Shown piece after piece: positions 1 through 8,646 of a DNA stretch of 21,593 nucleotides. The number at the start of each line of letters is the position of its first letter. The first letter of the stretch is position 1. The notes below the pieces were generated by a model. The model worked only from the letters and a program-made list of their open reading frames with translations, was not told where the DNA came from and ran no database searches. The stretch is from CAZVJA01 sp964626885 (GTDB lineage: Bacteria; Planctomycetota; Planctomycetia; Planctomycetales; Planctomycetaceae): NCBI GenBank assembly GCA_964626885.1, contig CAZVJA010000080.1, positions 1 to 21,593 of the forward strand, given 5' to 3'. Both the position numbers and the translations under genes were made by a program.

Positions 1-431
1 GAGGGTTCGAGGCATAAAACCATAGAACCCTAAAACCCAAAACCTTCCATCTTCTATCCTCCTCCATCCGTCGTCTCTTCTTCTTTCTTCTGGCTGAAAG
101 CTGATTGCTGACAGCTGACCGCTCTTCCCGACTCCGGACTGTCGAAAGCTCGCCGGGTGGTTCCGGCCGGAAAAGTCCACCTCGTCCGCAAACATTTCGG
201 AAGCGGCAATGGTTAACTTTTGAGAGCAGCTGACTCCGGTACTTTCACGACGAAACCGTTGCGACCGGATGACTCGACGGGGAATCTCCCGCATTCCACC
301 TTGATTTCCGTTTCGACCGTGAAAATCGTTCTGAGTAGCCGATCAATTGATAGCGGAGCAACTTACCGGAACGGTGCGTGCTCATCGCCATGCTCCGGGA
401 ATCGGTCGTACGGGCTTCGATGGGGGATGTC
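1..431. other. non-coding left edge with GCTGA heptamer repeat
   Basis: No credible gene is seen before the nitrilase start. The first 90 bases are low-complexity pyrimidine- and A-rich DNA. Four copies of GCTGA start at 93, 100, 107 and 114, an exact 7-base period. The reading frame open from 378 could place the nitrilase start earlier, but those extra residues do not look like family sequence. Confidence 0.5.
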
Positions 432-1232
432 ATGAGGCTGGCCTGTCTGCAGTTTGCGTCGGTTCCCTTTGATCGGGAGCAAAACCTCAGAACCGCCCAG
501 GAAATGGTGCAATCGGCCGCGAAGGACGGAGCCCAACTGGCTGTTCTCCCCGAAGTTTTTTCCTCCGGATACGAGTACAACAACCGCTTGCACGATTTCG
601 CCGAAGCACTCGACGGGCCGACTCTCGAATGGATGAAATCGGCCGCCAAGGGAGATTCCATCTGGCTCGTCGGCGGGTTTATCGAAAAGTCGGGTAACCG
701 CACTTACGATTCACTCGCGCTCGTTTCGCCGGCCGGTCAAATCTGGACGTACCGCAAGCGGTTCATTCCGTTTTTCGAGAAGTTCTATTTTACAGGCGGC
801 CGGTCTGTCGGCCTGTTTGACACGGAGATCGGGCGGATCGGCGTGATGATCTGCTGGGACATGATCCACAGTCGCCTGATCCGAGAACTCAAGGGAAAGA
901 TCGACGTGCTGTTGATCTGCTCCGCCTGGCCCGACGTGCGAACGGGAAGCATCCGGATTCCGGGGCTCGAAACCTGGCTGGCACGTCCGCCGCTCAACAG
1001 GCCGCGGGAGCTGGCCTTACAGCTTGGAGTGCCGGTCGCGTATTGTAACATGTCGGGCGATTTTGCGACGCGTGTTCCGGTGTTGGGAGTCTCCTACTCC
1101 GCCGAATTCGCCGGGACGTCGACGATCATCGACCAGTACGGTAACGGCACCATTGGCCCGCATCGAGAGAATGCACTCGTCATCGACGATGTGCAGCTGC
1201 GGAACGGAGAAACCCGGCGCCGCGCCGCGTGA
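432..1232 (+). CDS. carbon-nitrogen hydrolase (nitrilase superfamily)
   Basis: Predicted cytoplasmic amidohydrolase of 266 residues, a normal length for the family. The superfamily triad is visible: Glu41 in LPEVF, Lys109 in YRKRF and Cys141 in ICWD. These enzymes cleave C-N bonds in amides, carbamoyl compounds or nitriles through a cysteine thioester; the substrate cannot be read here. The protein begins directly at the first beta strand (MRLACLQF). I chose the ATG at 432 because a G-rich Shine-Dalgarno-like stretch lies just before it; the frame is open to an upstream ATG at 378, which would add 18 unconvincing residues. The gene converges with the asparagine synthetase gene, with 32 bases between the stops. 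An amidase beside an amidotransferase hints at nitrogen or amide metabolism, but convergent orientation argues against an operon. Confidence 0.9.
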   Translation: MRLACLQFASVPFDREQNLRTAQEMVQSAAKDGAQLAVLPEVFSSGYEYNNRLHDFAEALDGPTLEWMKSAAKGDSIWLVGGFIEKSGNRTYDSLALVSPAGQIWTYRKRFIPFFEKFYFTGGRSVGLFDTEIGRIGVMICWDMIHSRLIRELKGKIDVLLICSAWPDVRTGSIRIPGLETWLARPPLNRPRELALQLGVPVAYCNMSGDFATRVPVLGVSYSAEFAGTSTIIDQYGNGTIGPHRENALVIDDVQLRNGETRRRAA

Positions 1233-1264
1233 AAACTCGTTGAATACGAGTGAGCCAAAGCGAA

Positions 1265-3256
1265 TTAACTTTGCCCGCCGAATGCCACGGGCGTCGTTAT
1301 GGCTGGCTTCGGTGTCGCTCCGTTCGGCTGGCCCGGTTCCCAGGTTGGCAAGTCAGCCAGGTTTCCGCCGCAGAAGGTGTGGTGCCACAACTGCGTCGAG
1401 ATGACCCCCGTGAGCCCCATGTCGAGTACAAAGCGTCGGAACGAAGTGCGTCGGGCCGATAGCTGCAGCGCGCGGACCCGCAAGACTTCGTTCGGGTCGA
1501 AAATCCCGGTCGCGGCCAGCGACTGCGGACTGAGCAATTGATCGACCCAATGCGGCCGCTCCGGACCGAGGAACGTCTTTGACAGATTCGCGCGGAACAT
1601 TGTTTTCGGACGGTTCGCGATGGCGCGCGGTAGCACGCGTTGCGCCAGGTGCCGCAACAGAACTTTGTCGGTCCAGCCGCGTAGTTTCAGCAACGGATCG
1701 ATCGTCGAGCAGAAATCCATGACTTTCTCGTCGAGGAAGGGAAACCGCCCTTCAATCGACGAGTTCTTCATGGCGCGATCCCCTTTGGCCGCTAGCAACA
1801 TTCCCGGCAACATGATCTTGTTGGCGACATACAGCGATTGATTCAACGGATGCCAGCGGCGCAGTTCATCGCGCTCGACACCCAGTTCCTCGAAGGGATC
1901 GTAGCCGTCGATCGACTCCCACATCCGCTGCGAATACATCCAGTGCCGGGACTGGGCCATCATTTCGTACGTCACCTGCTGGGCAGTCCGAACTCCCTGG
2001 AAGGCTCCCCAGCTTAAGCGGGTTTTCCCCCGGCCGACCATTCCCGCGAACATCAAACGACGCAGCACGGCATTCAGCGGACGTCCCGTCGCCTGCACAA
2101 TGTTATGAATCTTGAACCAGATATATCCCGCCAGTGATTCATCCGCTCCCTCTCCGGTGAGCGCGACGACATAACCATCCGCGCGGACCGCTTCCGCCAG
2201 TCGCAATGTACAGGCCGCGGAGGTGTCGAGCACCGGACCTTCAGCAGCCCGAATGAGATCCGGGTATGCATCGGCAATATCCCGCGACCTCATTGTGACC
2301 GTGCGTAGCGGCGAACCGATTCGCTCGGCTGATTCCTGAGCTTGCGTGCGCTCATCGAACGGACCGGACCGATCGAGCCCGATCGTAAACGCCGTGAGGG
2401 GCGATCCGTTTTCCTGAGCCGCCAACCCGAGCACCGTCGTCGAATCCAACCCACCGCTCAAATAACAGCAGATCGGCAACTCGCCGCACAGACGTCGCCG
2501 AATCGCGGAACGCATCAAATGCTCGTACTCGACCAGCGCTTCGTCGGGCGATCGAAACTTCCGTTCGTCCCCATGATCTGGAAAGCTCAAATCCCAATAG
2601 CGGTGCAGATCGACCCGCTCGCCCCGAATCTTCAGGCAGTATCCGGGCGGCAGGGAGCGAATCCCTCGGAAACAGGTGCGATGATTGCTCAGCGAGAAGA
2701 CGTTGAAGAAGTAGTCCAACCCGCGGTGATCCGGCTGGGGATCGATCAGCCCCGAAGCGAGGATCGACTTGATCTCCGATCCCCAGAGCAGCCAACCGTC
2801 CACCAGAGCATAAAACAGAGGGACAATTCCAATCCGATCGCGGGCCAGCAGCAAGTGACGATTTCGCCGATCCCACAACGAGACGCCGAACTGCCCCTCG
2901 GCCTTTTCGATGACCCGGTCTCCCAGCTCCTCATAGAGGTGGACCCACGCTTCCGTGTCGCAGTTCGTCTTGAAGACGTGCCCTTTGCTGATCAACTCCG
3001 CGCGGAGTTGCGGGTAGTCGTAGAGTTCTCCTTCGTAGGCGACCCAGATATCTCCCGTCTCGTTCGACATCGGCTGCCGGCCATGCGCGACGTCGACAAT
3101 CGCCAGCCGGCGGTTCCCCAGTGCCACGCCCGGTTCGATCAGGAACTGTTCGTCATCCGGTCCGCGATGCGCAATCGCCCCGGTCATAGCCCGCAAACGA
3201 GCGAGTGGAAACTCCCGTTTCCCGATCAGATCCACCGCTCCGGCAATTCCGCACAT
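1265..3256 (-). CDS. asnB: asparagine synthase (glutamine-hydrolysing), AsnB type
   Basis: Cytoplasmic ATP-dependent amidotransferase family that makes asparagine from aspartate using glutamine nitrogen. The protein has 663 residues, near the usual 600-660. After Met1 comes the nucleophile Cys2 (MCGIAG) of an N-terminal class II glutaminase domain, roughly residues 2-200, with HRGPDD, RLAIVD and CDTE motifs. A synthetase domain follows, with the ATP pyrophosphatase loop SGGLDSTT near residue 267 and LTGEGADE further on. I chose the ATG at 3256 because it leaves Cys2 exposed and has GGAG seven bases upstream; a TTG one codon earlier would block the active site. One oddity: the usual NGEIY motif of the glutaminase pocket reads EGELY, replacing the oxyanion-hole asparagine. 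AsnB-like enzymes that amidate other substrates (cell-wall or exopolysaccharide systems) are an alternative. Confidence 0.9.
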   Translation of the reverse strand: MCGIAGAVDLIGKREFPLARLRAMTGAIAHRGPDDEQFLIEPGVALGNRRLAIVDVAHGRQPMSNETGDIWVAYEGELYDYPQLRAELISKGHVFKTNCDTEAWVHLYEELGDRVIEKAEGQFGVSLWDRRNRHLLLARDRIGIVPLFYALVDGWLLWGSEIKSILASGLIDPQPDHRGLDYFFNVFSLSNHRTCFRGIRSLPPGYCLKIRGERVDLHRYWDLSFPDHGDERKFRSPDEALVEYEHLMRSAIRRRLCGELPICCYLSGGLDSTTVLGLAAQENGSPLTAFTIGLDRSGPFDERTQAQESAERIGSPLRTVTMRSRDIADAYPDLIRAAEGPVLDTSAACTLRLAEAVRADGYVVALTGEGADESLAGYIWFKIHNIVQATGRPLNAVLRRLMFAGMVGRGKTRLSWGAFQGVRTAQQVTYEMMAQSRHWMYSQRMWESIDGYDPFEELGVERDELRRWHPLNQSLYVANKIMLPGMLLAAKGDRAMKNSSIEGRFPFLDEKVMDFCSTIDPLLKLRGWTDKVLLRHLAQRVLPRAIANRPKTMFRANLSKTFLGPERPHWVDQLLSPQSLAATGIFDPNEVLRVRALQLSARRTSFRRFVLDMGLTGVISTQLWHHTFCGGNLADLPTWEPGQPNGATPKPAITTPVAFGGQS

Positions 3257-3746
3257 CAAAGTTCTCCAACCTGCGTCATGAGGTGGTCCGCACCGTCAGT
3301 CCGCTAACGACGGGTATATCGGAAGCCGACAATTCGATTCCCCGAAAGACGACCCAGAGTTGTGCCAAAGGTGATATCGCGAGAGACATTGAGAGAGGTC
3401 TAAGATCACGCATTTCCCGAAAAGGGGTGCGGGGAAGTGTCGCCATGCCAAAAATACTAAAATGTTAGTATGCGTTGATGATCGGCCAAAACCCTAAAAG
3501 CATCAGTAGATACGAACAGTTTCCTGGAGACAAGGGCATTCTGGGGAAAATGGCGACGCGACAGGGCAAAAGAGGTGCCGAAAGCGGAAAACTCCCCCCT
3601 GGTGCTGGGGGCGGAGGCACCGGCGGCAGCTTTGGGTCGCCAGTGTTCCGGGGTTTCGGAGCCGAGTTGCAAACTGCAGCAGCCTCGTGCGCGATCGAGA
3701 AAAACAATAGTGAGACGAAGCGTCCCGATGGACGGCACCCGGCGAC
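3257..3746. other. intergenic region with small AT hairpin
   Basis: 490 bases between two minus-strand genes. I see no supportable gene; open frames at 3457-3750 on either strand have no recognisable product and a biased composition. A perfect 7-bp stem, ATACTAA/TTAGTAT with a 4-base loop, lies at 3454-3471. On the minus strand it is followed by TTTTGG, so it could be a weak terminator for the upstream TIR gene or an operator of asnB. Confidence 0.4.
3454..3471 (-). terminator. possible weak intrinsic terminator hairpin
   Basis: Perfect 7-bp inverted repeat with a 4-base loop, followed on the minus strand by a short T run. The stem is AT-rich and lies about 280 bases beyond the TIR gene stop, so the role is uncertain. 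Confidence 0.25.
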
Positions 3747-5056
3747 CTAAGATTGAGCAGATCCAGCCCCAGAGGGTGTTTCTTCAGACTTGCGCAGATC
3801 ATTCAGCAACTTCTTGAAAGATGCCTCGAAGGCATCGTGCTCTTTCCAATTGCTGAAATCGGGGATGTGATACTCCCGAACCTCCACCGCCAGATCCTTG
3901 CCGCTGTCGGAATCGAAGCACTCCCATTCTTTGATCGCTTTCATGCTTGCCAATCGTACGGGAAAAAGCCTTTGACGCCCGTCCTGTTGCTCGGCTTTGC
4001 GGGCCCAGCGAATCTCGCTCTTGACCCATTCACTCTCCATGCTGTGTTTCGAAAGCACCAACAGCAATTTGTCGTGAACACGAATTGCTTCATCAATCTG
4101 CCGGCAGCTCTTCCGACCCCCTTTCATGTCCTCCGGGGCATACCAAACCCGCAACCGTTCCTGCTGCATCCGTGAGTGCAGGCGCTGAGCGAACTCCGCA
4201 TCTCGGGAACTGTGGCTGATGAAGCAGGAATAGAAGTCCAGCACCTTTCCAAGCAGAGAAGGGAGATACGTGATCAAGTCGTCCGGAACACCACAACCTC
4301 GCAGAAAAACATCGGGAATTTTGCCCTGCGATNNNNNNNNNNNNNNNNNNNNNNNNNNNNNNNNNNNNNNNNNNNNNNNNNNNNNNNNNNNNNNNNNNNN
4401 NNNNNNNNNNNNNNNNNNNNNNNNNNNNNNNNGTCGTCCGGAACACCACAACCTCGCAGAAAAACATCGGGAATTTTGCCCTGCGATCGGTACAGAGTAT
4501 CGATTCCAATCGCACAGGGGCCACGATATATGACTTTGTGCAAACCTTTTGTGGTCGAGAGATCGACTGCGGTGAACAATGTGCCCGACAGGTGCGCTCC
4601 TGTAAAGTCGGCATTGCTCAGGTTTGCCTCACTTAAGTTAGTCCAATACAAATTAGCCTCGCTCAAATCGGCACCGCTCAAGTTGGCGTTACTCAGGTCC
4701 GTTCCACCCAGGTTAGACTTACACAGCTGGGCCAATACCAATTGAGTCCAATACAGCCTCGCCTCTCTCAGATCAGCTTGATACAGAGTTGCTGCGAACA
4801 GGTTAGCGTTGCGTAGGTCAGCTCCACTGAGGTTGGCGTTGTACAGCTCGGCATCTGCCAGATCAGCCTTCATCAGATTGGCGCCGATTAGTTTGGCAGA
4901 ACTCAAGCGTGCCTGTCTTAGGTCGGCGTTGCGCAAGTCTGTCCCGCTCAGGTCTGCTCCACTCACATCCAATATCACATCCGGATGCTTTTTACGAAAC
5001 AGAGCGATTGCCGCTTCTCCATTCCTGACGATCTTCACATGCTCTTCGTACGCCAC
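3747..5056 (-). CDS. pentapeptide-repeat/TIR domain protein (split only by an artificial gap)
   Basis: When the duplicated 55-base ends around the N run are merged, this is one continuous frame of 384 residues. Residues about 30-170 are a long array of A(D/N)LXX pentapeptides, a family known to form a right-handed beta helix. A linker (KIPDVFLRGCGVPDD) follows. The TIR domain runs from about residue 221: it opens with FYSCFISHSSRD, carries WYAPEDM, and has EWVKSEIRWA. Glu296 there occupies the place of the catalytic glutamate of NAD-cleaving TIR domains (SARM1 WVHKEI). No signal peptide is present. The start is GTG at 5056, with AGGA seven bases upstream. Pentapeptide-TIR proteins are known in cyanobacteria and planctomycetes; NAD cleavage or a defence/signalling role is inference. 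No obvious partner gene lies alongside. Confidence 0.88.
4278..4487. other. artificial scaffold gap: 100 N between identical 55-base contig ends
   Basis: Bases 4278-4332 and 4433-4487 are identical over 55 bases and lie directly on either side of exactly 100 N. This is what unmerged contig ends sharing one k-mer look like. Deleting 155 bases restores a single open frame through the pentapeptide-TIR gene, so no sequence seems to be missing. Confidence 0.92.
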
Positions 5057-5204
5057 AGCGTGTTCCTCGTTAGGATGGCTCTCTGTTCGATGTTCCTATC
5101 ATCCCCATCCTTCATCTCCGTGGCAATCTAATGTGGCACAAGTTCAATCGAGAAATTCGCGGGGTGTGTCGAGGTCTTGCAAAACTGAACATCGCATCGA
5201 AAAA

Positions 5205-6596
5205 CTACGACCTCACCCGCACGACTTTGCCCGGGTTCATCAGGTTGTGCGGGTCGAGCGCACCTTTGATTGAGCGCATGACTTCGACCGCTTCGCCGCA
5301 CTCTTGTTCGAGCGAGTCGAGCTTTCCCAGGCCAATGCCATGCTCGCCGGTGCAGGTGCCCCCGAGTTCAAGGGCGAACGCGACAATCTTTCTGCCATAC
5401 TCTTCCACTTCGCGCAGCTCGTCGGGTTTCTGTGGGTCGATGACGAACACCACATGGAAATTCCCGTCGCCGACATGCCCATACAGCGGCGCGGGGATTT
5501 TCGTTCCAGTGAGCAACCGCTTTGTCCGCGTGATGCATTTCGCCAGTTGCGAGATCGGCACGCAGACATCGGTGACGTATCCCGCGCCGTTCGGCCGCAG
5601 CGCCAGCGAGGCGTAATAAGCGTCGTGCCGCGCTTTCCAGAGTCGGTCGCGCTCCGCTTTGTCGGCCGCCCAGCAAAATTCGCCGCCGCCGTGCGCTTTC
5701 AATATCTCTCCCGCGCGCTCGGCCTGCTCGACAACGGCAGACTTTGATCCTCGAAACTCCAAGAACAAGGTCGGCGTGACTTTGTTAATTAAGCCAGAGT
5801 ATTTGTTGACCGCTGCGATCTGCACTTCGTCGAGCAGTTCGATCCGCGCCATCGATACGCCGGCGCTTATCACCGCCATGACCGCGCTCACGGCCGCATC
5901 GATCGTTTCAAACGGGCAGACCGCCGCTGTGATCGCTTCGGGAACGCGTGACAGCTTCAGCGTCAATTCGGTAATGATGCCGAGCGTCCCTTCGCTGCCG
6001 ACGAACAGCCGCGTGAGATCGTACCCGGCCGACGACTTGCGCGCCCTGCCACCGGTGTGTATGACACGTCCATCCGCCAGCACGACCGTCAGCCCGAGAA
6101 CGTTCTCGCGCATCGTTCCGTAGAAGACGGCGGCGCTTCCCGACGCGCGCGTGGCAGCCATTCCGCCAAGTGACGCATCAGCTCCGGGATCGATGGGAAA
6201 AAACAATCCGCGATGGAGTTCCTCGAGATGCCGATTGAGTTGTTCGCGCGTCACCCCTGCTTCGACGGTCGCATCCCGATCATCCACGCCGATGCGCACG
6301 ATGCGGTTCATCTTTCGCAGGTCGATGGTGATGCCGCCGCGGACCGCGAGCACGCCCCCTTCGACGGCGGTCCCGGTTCCGAACGGAATAATCGGCACGC
6401 GGTGTTGTGCACAGAGCAAAACAATCTCAGCGACTTCGCTGGTGTTCTCGGGAAAAACCACGGCGTCGGGCGGGCGGGTTTTGTGGTGTGAGACGTCGTG
6501 CCCGTGCTCGTCGCGCGCAGCGAACTCGGTGGTGCACCGTTCCCCGAATCGGTCACACAATGCGCGAATCAATTGTTCACAGTTCCGATCGCTCAC
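5205..6596 (-). CDS. FAD-binding oxidase, D-lactate dehydrogenase (cytochrome)-like / GlcD family
   Basis: Flavoprotein of the vanillyl-alcohol-oxidase fold that oxidises a 2-hydroxy acid, probably D-lactate or glycolate, and passes electrons to the respiratory chain. The FAD domain is clear: PPDAVVFPENTSEVAEIV, PFGTGTAVEGGV, DPGADASLGGM, YGTMRENVLGL and FVGSEGTLGIITE. The C-terminal domain carries YGHVGDGNFH and GTCTGEHGIGLGK, the metal/substrate signature of the LDHD/GlcD group, and ends in the typical LDPHNLMNPGK. The start is uncertain: the frame is open to 6806, but family members begin about 40-50 residues before the FAD domain. I therefore prefer GTG at 6596 (463 residues), with GGCGGGA just upstream; ATG at 6725 is the main alternative. 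No GlcE or GlcF partner is nearby, which favours the single-subunit D-lactate type. Confidence 0.88.
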   Translation of the reverse strand: MSDRNCEQLIRALCDRFGERCTTEFAARDEHGHDVSHHKTRPPDAVVFPENTSEVAEIVLLCAQHRVPIIPFGTGTAVEGGVLAVRGGITIDLRKMNRIVRIGVDDRDATVEAGVTREQLNRHLEELHRGLFFPIDPGADASLGGMAATRASGSAAVFYGTMRENVLGLTVVLADGRVIHTGGRARKSSAGYDLTRLFVGSEGTLGIITELTLKLSRVPEAITAAVCPFETIDAAVSAVMAVISAGVSMARIELLDEVQIAAVNKYSGLINKVTPTLFLEFRGSKSAVVEQAERAGEILKAHGGGEFCWAADKAERDRLWKARHDAYYASLALRPNGAGYVTDVCVPISQLAKCITRTKRLLTGTKIPAPLYGHVGDGNFHVVFVIDPQKPDELREVEEYGRKIVAFALELGGTCTGEHGIGLGKLDSLEQECGEAVEVMRSIKGALDPHNLMNPGKVVRVRS

Positions 6597-7118
6597 AATT
6601 CCCGCCAACTCCCGTGCCAATACGAACGGAAAATTCGATTCCAGCCGAAAAATTGCGCCAACCGGTCGTCGCAAACCCCATGCGCATGGCAAACATTCCG
6701 CGACAATCCGATGAGAAACGAACATCAAAACCCAGCATATCTCCGTGCGGCGCCGAGGGAAATGAATTGTCGTCATCGCTTGCAGAACCGCTTCGTCACG
6801 CATCAACGCGCCAACATGTTCTCACGGCACCGACTCATTTTCCACGGGCGCCGTTTACGCCGTTTTTGCATTCGTGGTCCCAGCTGATCTCGGTGAAAAG
6901 CATAAAAATTACTTAGTCGGCTCAAGTTCCGTAGTCTATGTTTGGTCGTCCACTGGAATAACCGTGTCGAGTTCCGATTTTTCAGATCGTACCGGCTGTT
7001 ATTCCTTTGAAAATACCAGCCGCGATGAGTTGAATGGAAGAATACGCGGATCTGAGGACAACAACAAAACGGAATTGATGGACCTCATCCGACGCGCACC
7101 ATTGTGGGAGAGACAACC
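6597..7118. other. divergent intergenic region
   Basis: Lies between the minus-strand flavoprotein and the plus-strand YTV-type gene, so it should hold both promoters. Part of 6597-6806 may be the flavoprotein N-terminus if an earlier start is used. The stretch after about 6890 is more AT-rich than its surroundings. I see no convincing -35/-10 pair and no RNA gene. Confidence 0.4.
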
Positions 7119-8462
7119 ATGAAGAAGTTACTTGCCGGAGCCGTGACGCTCGTGGCGTTGGCATTCGGCGGCGGAGCCGAAGCGACGGCGGGATACTGCG
7201 GCGGCGCGAGCTATCGCTGCTGCCCAACCATCGCCTGCCAGCCAACTGCCTGTTACACCTCGTGCAAAGTCGAGCGGCAGACCTGCTGCAAGACTGTGTA
7301 CGACACCGTCTACGAAGCGCAGCCTTATACGTTCAACCGTCAGGTGATGGAGACGGTCTACGATAAGGAAAACGTCACCTGCTACCGCACGGTGATGGAG
7401 ACCGCCTGCCGCGAAGAACAGTACACGGTTTGCCGCCCGGTCATCGAGACCGCCTGCCGCGAAGAGAAATACACCGTGCAGCGTCCGGTGTGGGATGTCT
7501 GCTACCGTGATTGCAGTTACACGGTGCAAAAACCGGTGTGGGATACCTGCGAGCGGGAATGCCGTCGCGTCGTCTGCCGACCAGTCACCGAAACGATCGA
7601 GCGGGAATGCCGCCGCACGGTGATGGAGCGCGTTGTCGAGACGGTCAACTACGATCGCTGCTACACCGTGATGCAACCGGTGACAACCTACCGAACCGTT
7701 CGCCGCGACTGCGGACACTGGGGAACGCAGCAGGTTTATCATCCGGGCCCGATGCTCCCCCGGCTGGTGGTTGATCCGTGCTGCGGCCCGCGCATCTCAA
7801 TGGTGCAATGCCCCGGCTTCAACACCTGTCGACGCGTCTGGTGCCCGAACATCGTCGAGCAGCAGATCCCCTGCACAACCTATTGCCCGCAAGTCGTGCA
7901 TCAACAATGCCCGGTACAAGTCTGCAAGATCGTGCCGCGCTGTGTTGTCGAAAAAGTTCCGGTACAGGTTTGCCGGATGGAACGGCAAGAGATTGTCGAG
8001 AAGATCCCGTACCGCACTTGCCGCTTCGTCTGCGAGACAGTGACTCAAAAGGTTCCGTACCGCACCTGCAAGATGGTCTGCGAAGAACGGACCTGCCAGA
8101 TTCCGGTCCGGACCTGCAAGATGGTGCAAGAGACCTGCACCCGCAAGGTGCCGTACTGCGTCGAGAAGCAGGTGCCCTACACCGTCGAACGGTGCGTGGC
8201 CCGCCAGGTCTGCAAGGAAGTGCCGGTGACATGCACCCGCATGGTGGCCAAGTGCGTACCGCGACAAGTGTGCTACGAAGTTTGCCGGATGGTGCCAACA
8301 ACCGTTTGCCCGAGCACGAGCTTCGGCAGCTCCTGCCCGAGCTGCACCGCTCCGTCAGCGGCGCCTCAAGGATCGGGAACACCGGCTTTGAAGCCGATTC
8401 CCGAACCTGCCCCGCAGCCGGAAGGAGTTCCTCAAGACACTCCCGCCGGCCCGAACGCCTGA
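7119..8462 (+). CDS. cysteine-rich YTV-type exported repeat protein
   Basis: A 447-residue protein with a clean signal peptide (MKKLLAGAVTLVALAFGGG, likely cut after EATA), then a body made almost entirely of degenerate repeats of about 15 residues. The first half repeats units such as YTVCRPVIETACREEK and YTVQKPVWDTC. After a short Pro/Gly-rich break the second half repeats VPYRTCKMVCEE-like units. Cysteines recur at regular spacing, suggesting extensive disulphides outside the cytoplasm. The C-terminus is a Pro/Ala/Gly tail without an anchor. YTV-motif cysteine-rich proteins were described in Rhodopirellula and are associated with the proteinaceous planctomycete wall; a structural role is inferred. 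The ATG at 7119 has GGGAGAG six bases upstream. The gene stands alone and is followed by two hairpins, as expected of a strongly expressed single-gene transcript. Confidence 0.87.
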   Translation: MKKLLAGAVTLVALAFGGGAEATAGYCGGASYRCCPTIACQPTACYTSCKVERQTCCKTVYDTVYEAQPYTFNRQVMETVYDKENVTCYRTVMETACREEQYTVCRPVIETACREEKYTVQRPVWDVCYRDCSYTVQKPVWDTCERECRRVVCRPVTETIERECRRTVMERVVETVNYDRCYTVMQPVTTYRTVRRDCGHWGTQQVYHPGPMLPRLVVDPCCGPRISMVQCPGFNTCRRVWCPNIVEQQIPCTTYCPQVVHQQCPVQVCKIVPRCVVEKVPVQVCRMERQEIVEKIPYRTCRFVCETVTQKVPYRTCKMVCEERTCQIPVRTCKMVQETCTRKVPYCVEKQVPYTVERCVARQVCKEVPVTCTRMVAKCVPRQVCYEVCRMVPTTVCPSTSFGSSCPSCTAPSAAPQGSGTPALKPIPEPAPQPEGVPQDTPAGPNA

Positions 8463-8469
8463 GTGATTA

Positions 8470-8517
8470 TCACATCGCAGCGCCTGCTTGGAATGGTTAC
8501 AAGGTGCTGCGATGTGA
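8470..8517 (+). terminator. 12-bp hairpin just after the YTV-type gene
   Basis: TCACATCGCAGC at 8470-8481 pairs perfectly with GCTGCGATGTGA at 8506-8517, and four more pairs including a wobble extend the stem inwards. No T run follows. It begins 8 bases after the stop codon, so it may protect the mRNA 3' end or assist termination. Confidence 0.5.
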
Positions 8518-8550
8518 AGCCCGACGGCGAAACTGATTGCGAATTTCTGA

Positions 8551-8582
8551 ACGCGTCCGATACGGTATCGGACGCGTTTTTT
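8551..8582 (+). terminator. strong intrinsic terminator of the YTV-type gene
   Basis: ACGCGTCCGATAC at 8551-8563 and GTATCGGACGCGT at 8565-8577 form a perfect GC-rich inverted repeat around one base (in practice an 11-bp stem with a short loop), followed at once by six T (8577-8582). This is the clearest rho-independent terminator in the window. Confidence 0.9.
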
Positions 8583-8646
8583 GCTTGACGGACGACCGCC
8601 GCGCGGTGCGGTGCGACACAACGGACGAACGCCACAGAGACCGTGC

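Noticed and set aside
2342..3307. A 321-codon plus-strand frame opposite the asparagine synthetase
   Set aside because: Antisense shadow of a gene with clear catalytic motifs; no domain is visible in the translation.
3457..3750. Short open frames on both strands between asnB and the TIR gene
   Set aside because: No family-like motifs and low-complexity Gly/Pro/Ala composition.
4333..4432. A real insertion or missing exon-like segment inside the TIR gene
   Set aside because: The identical 55-base flanks and in-frame joining explain the gap as an assembly artefact.
7300..8300. Regular repeats that could suggest a CRISPR or tandem DNA array
   Set aside because: The repeats follow codon phase inside one signal-peptide-bearing gene and vary at third positions; they are protein repeats.
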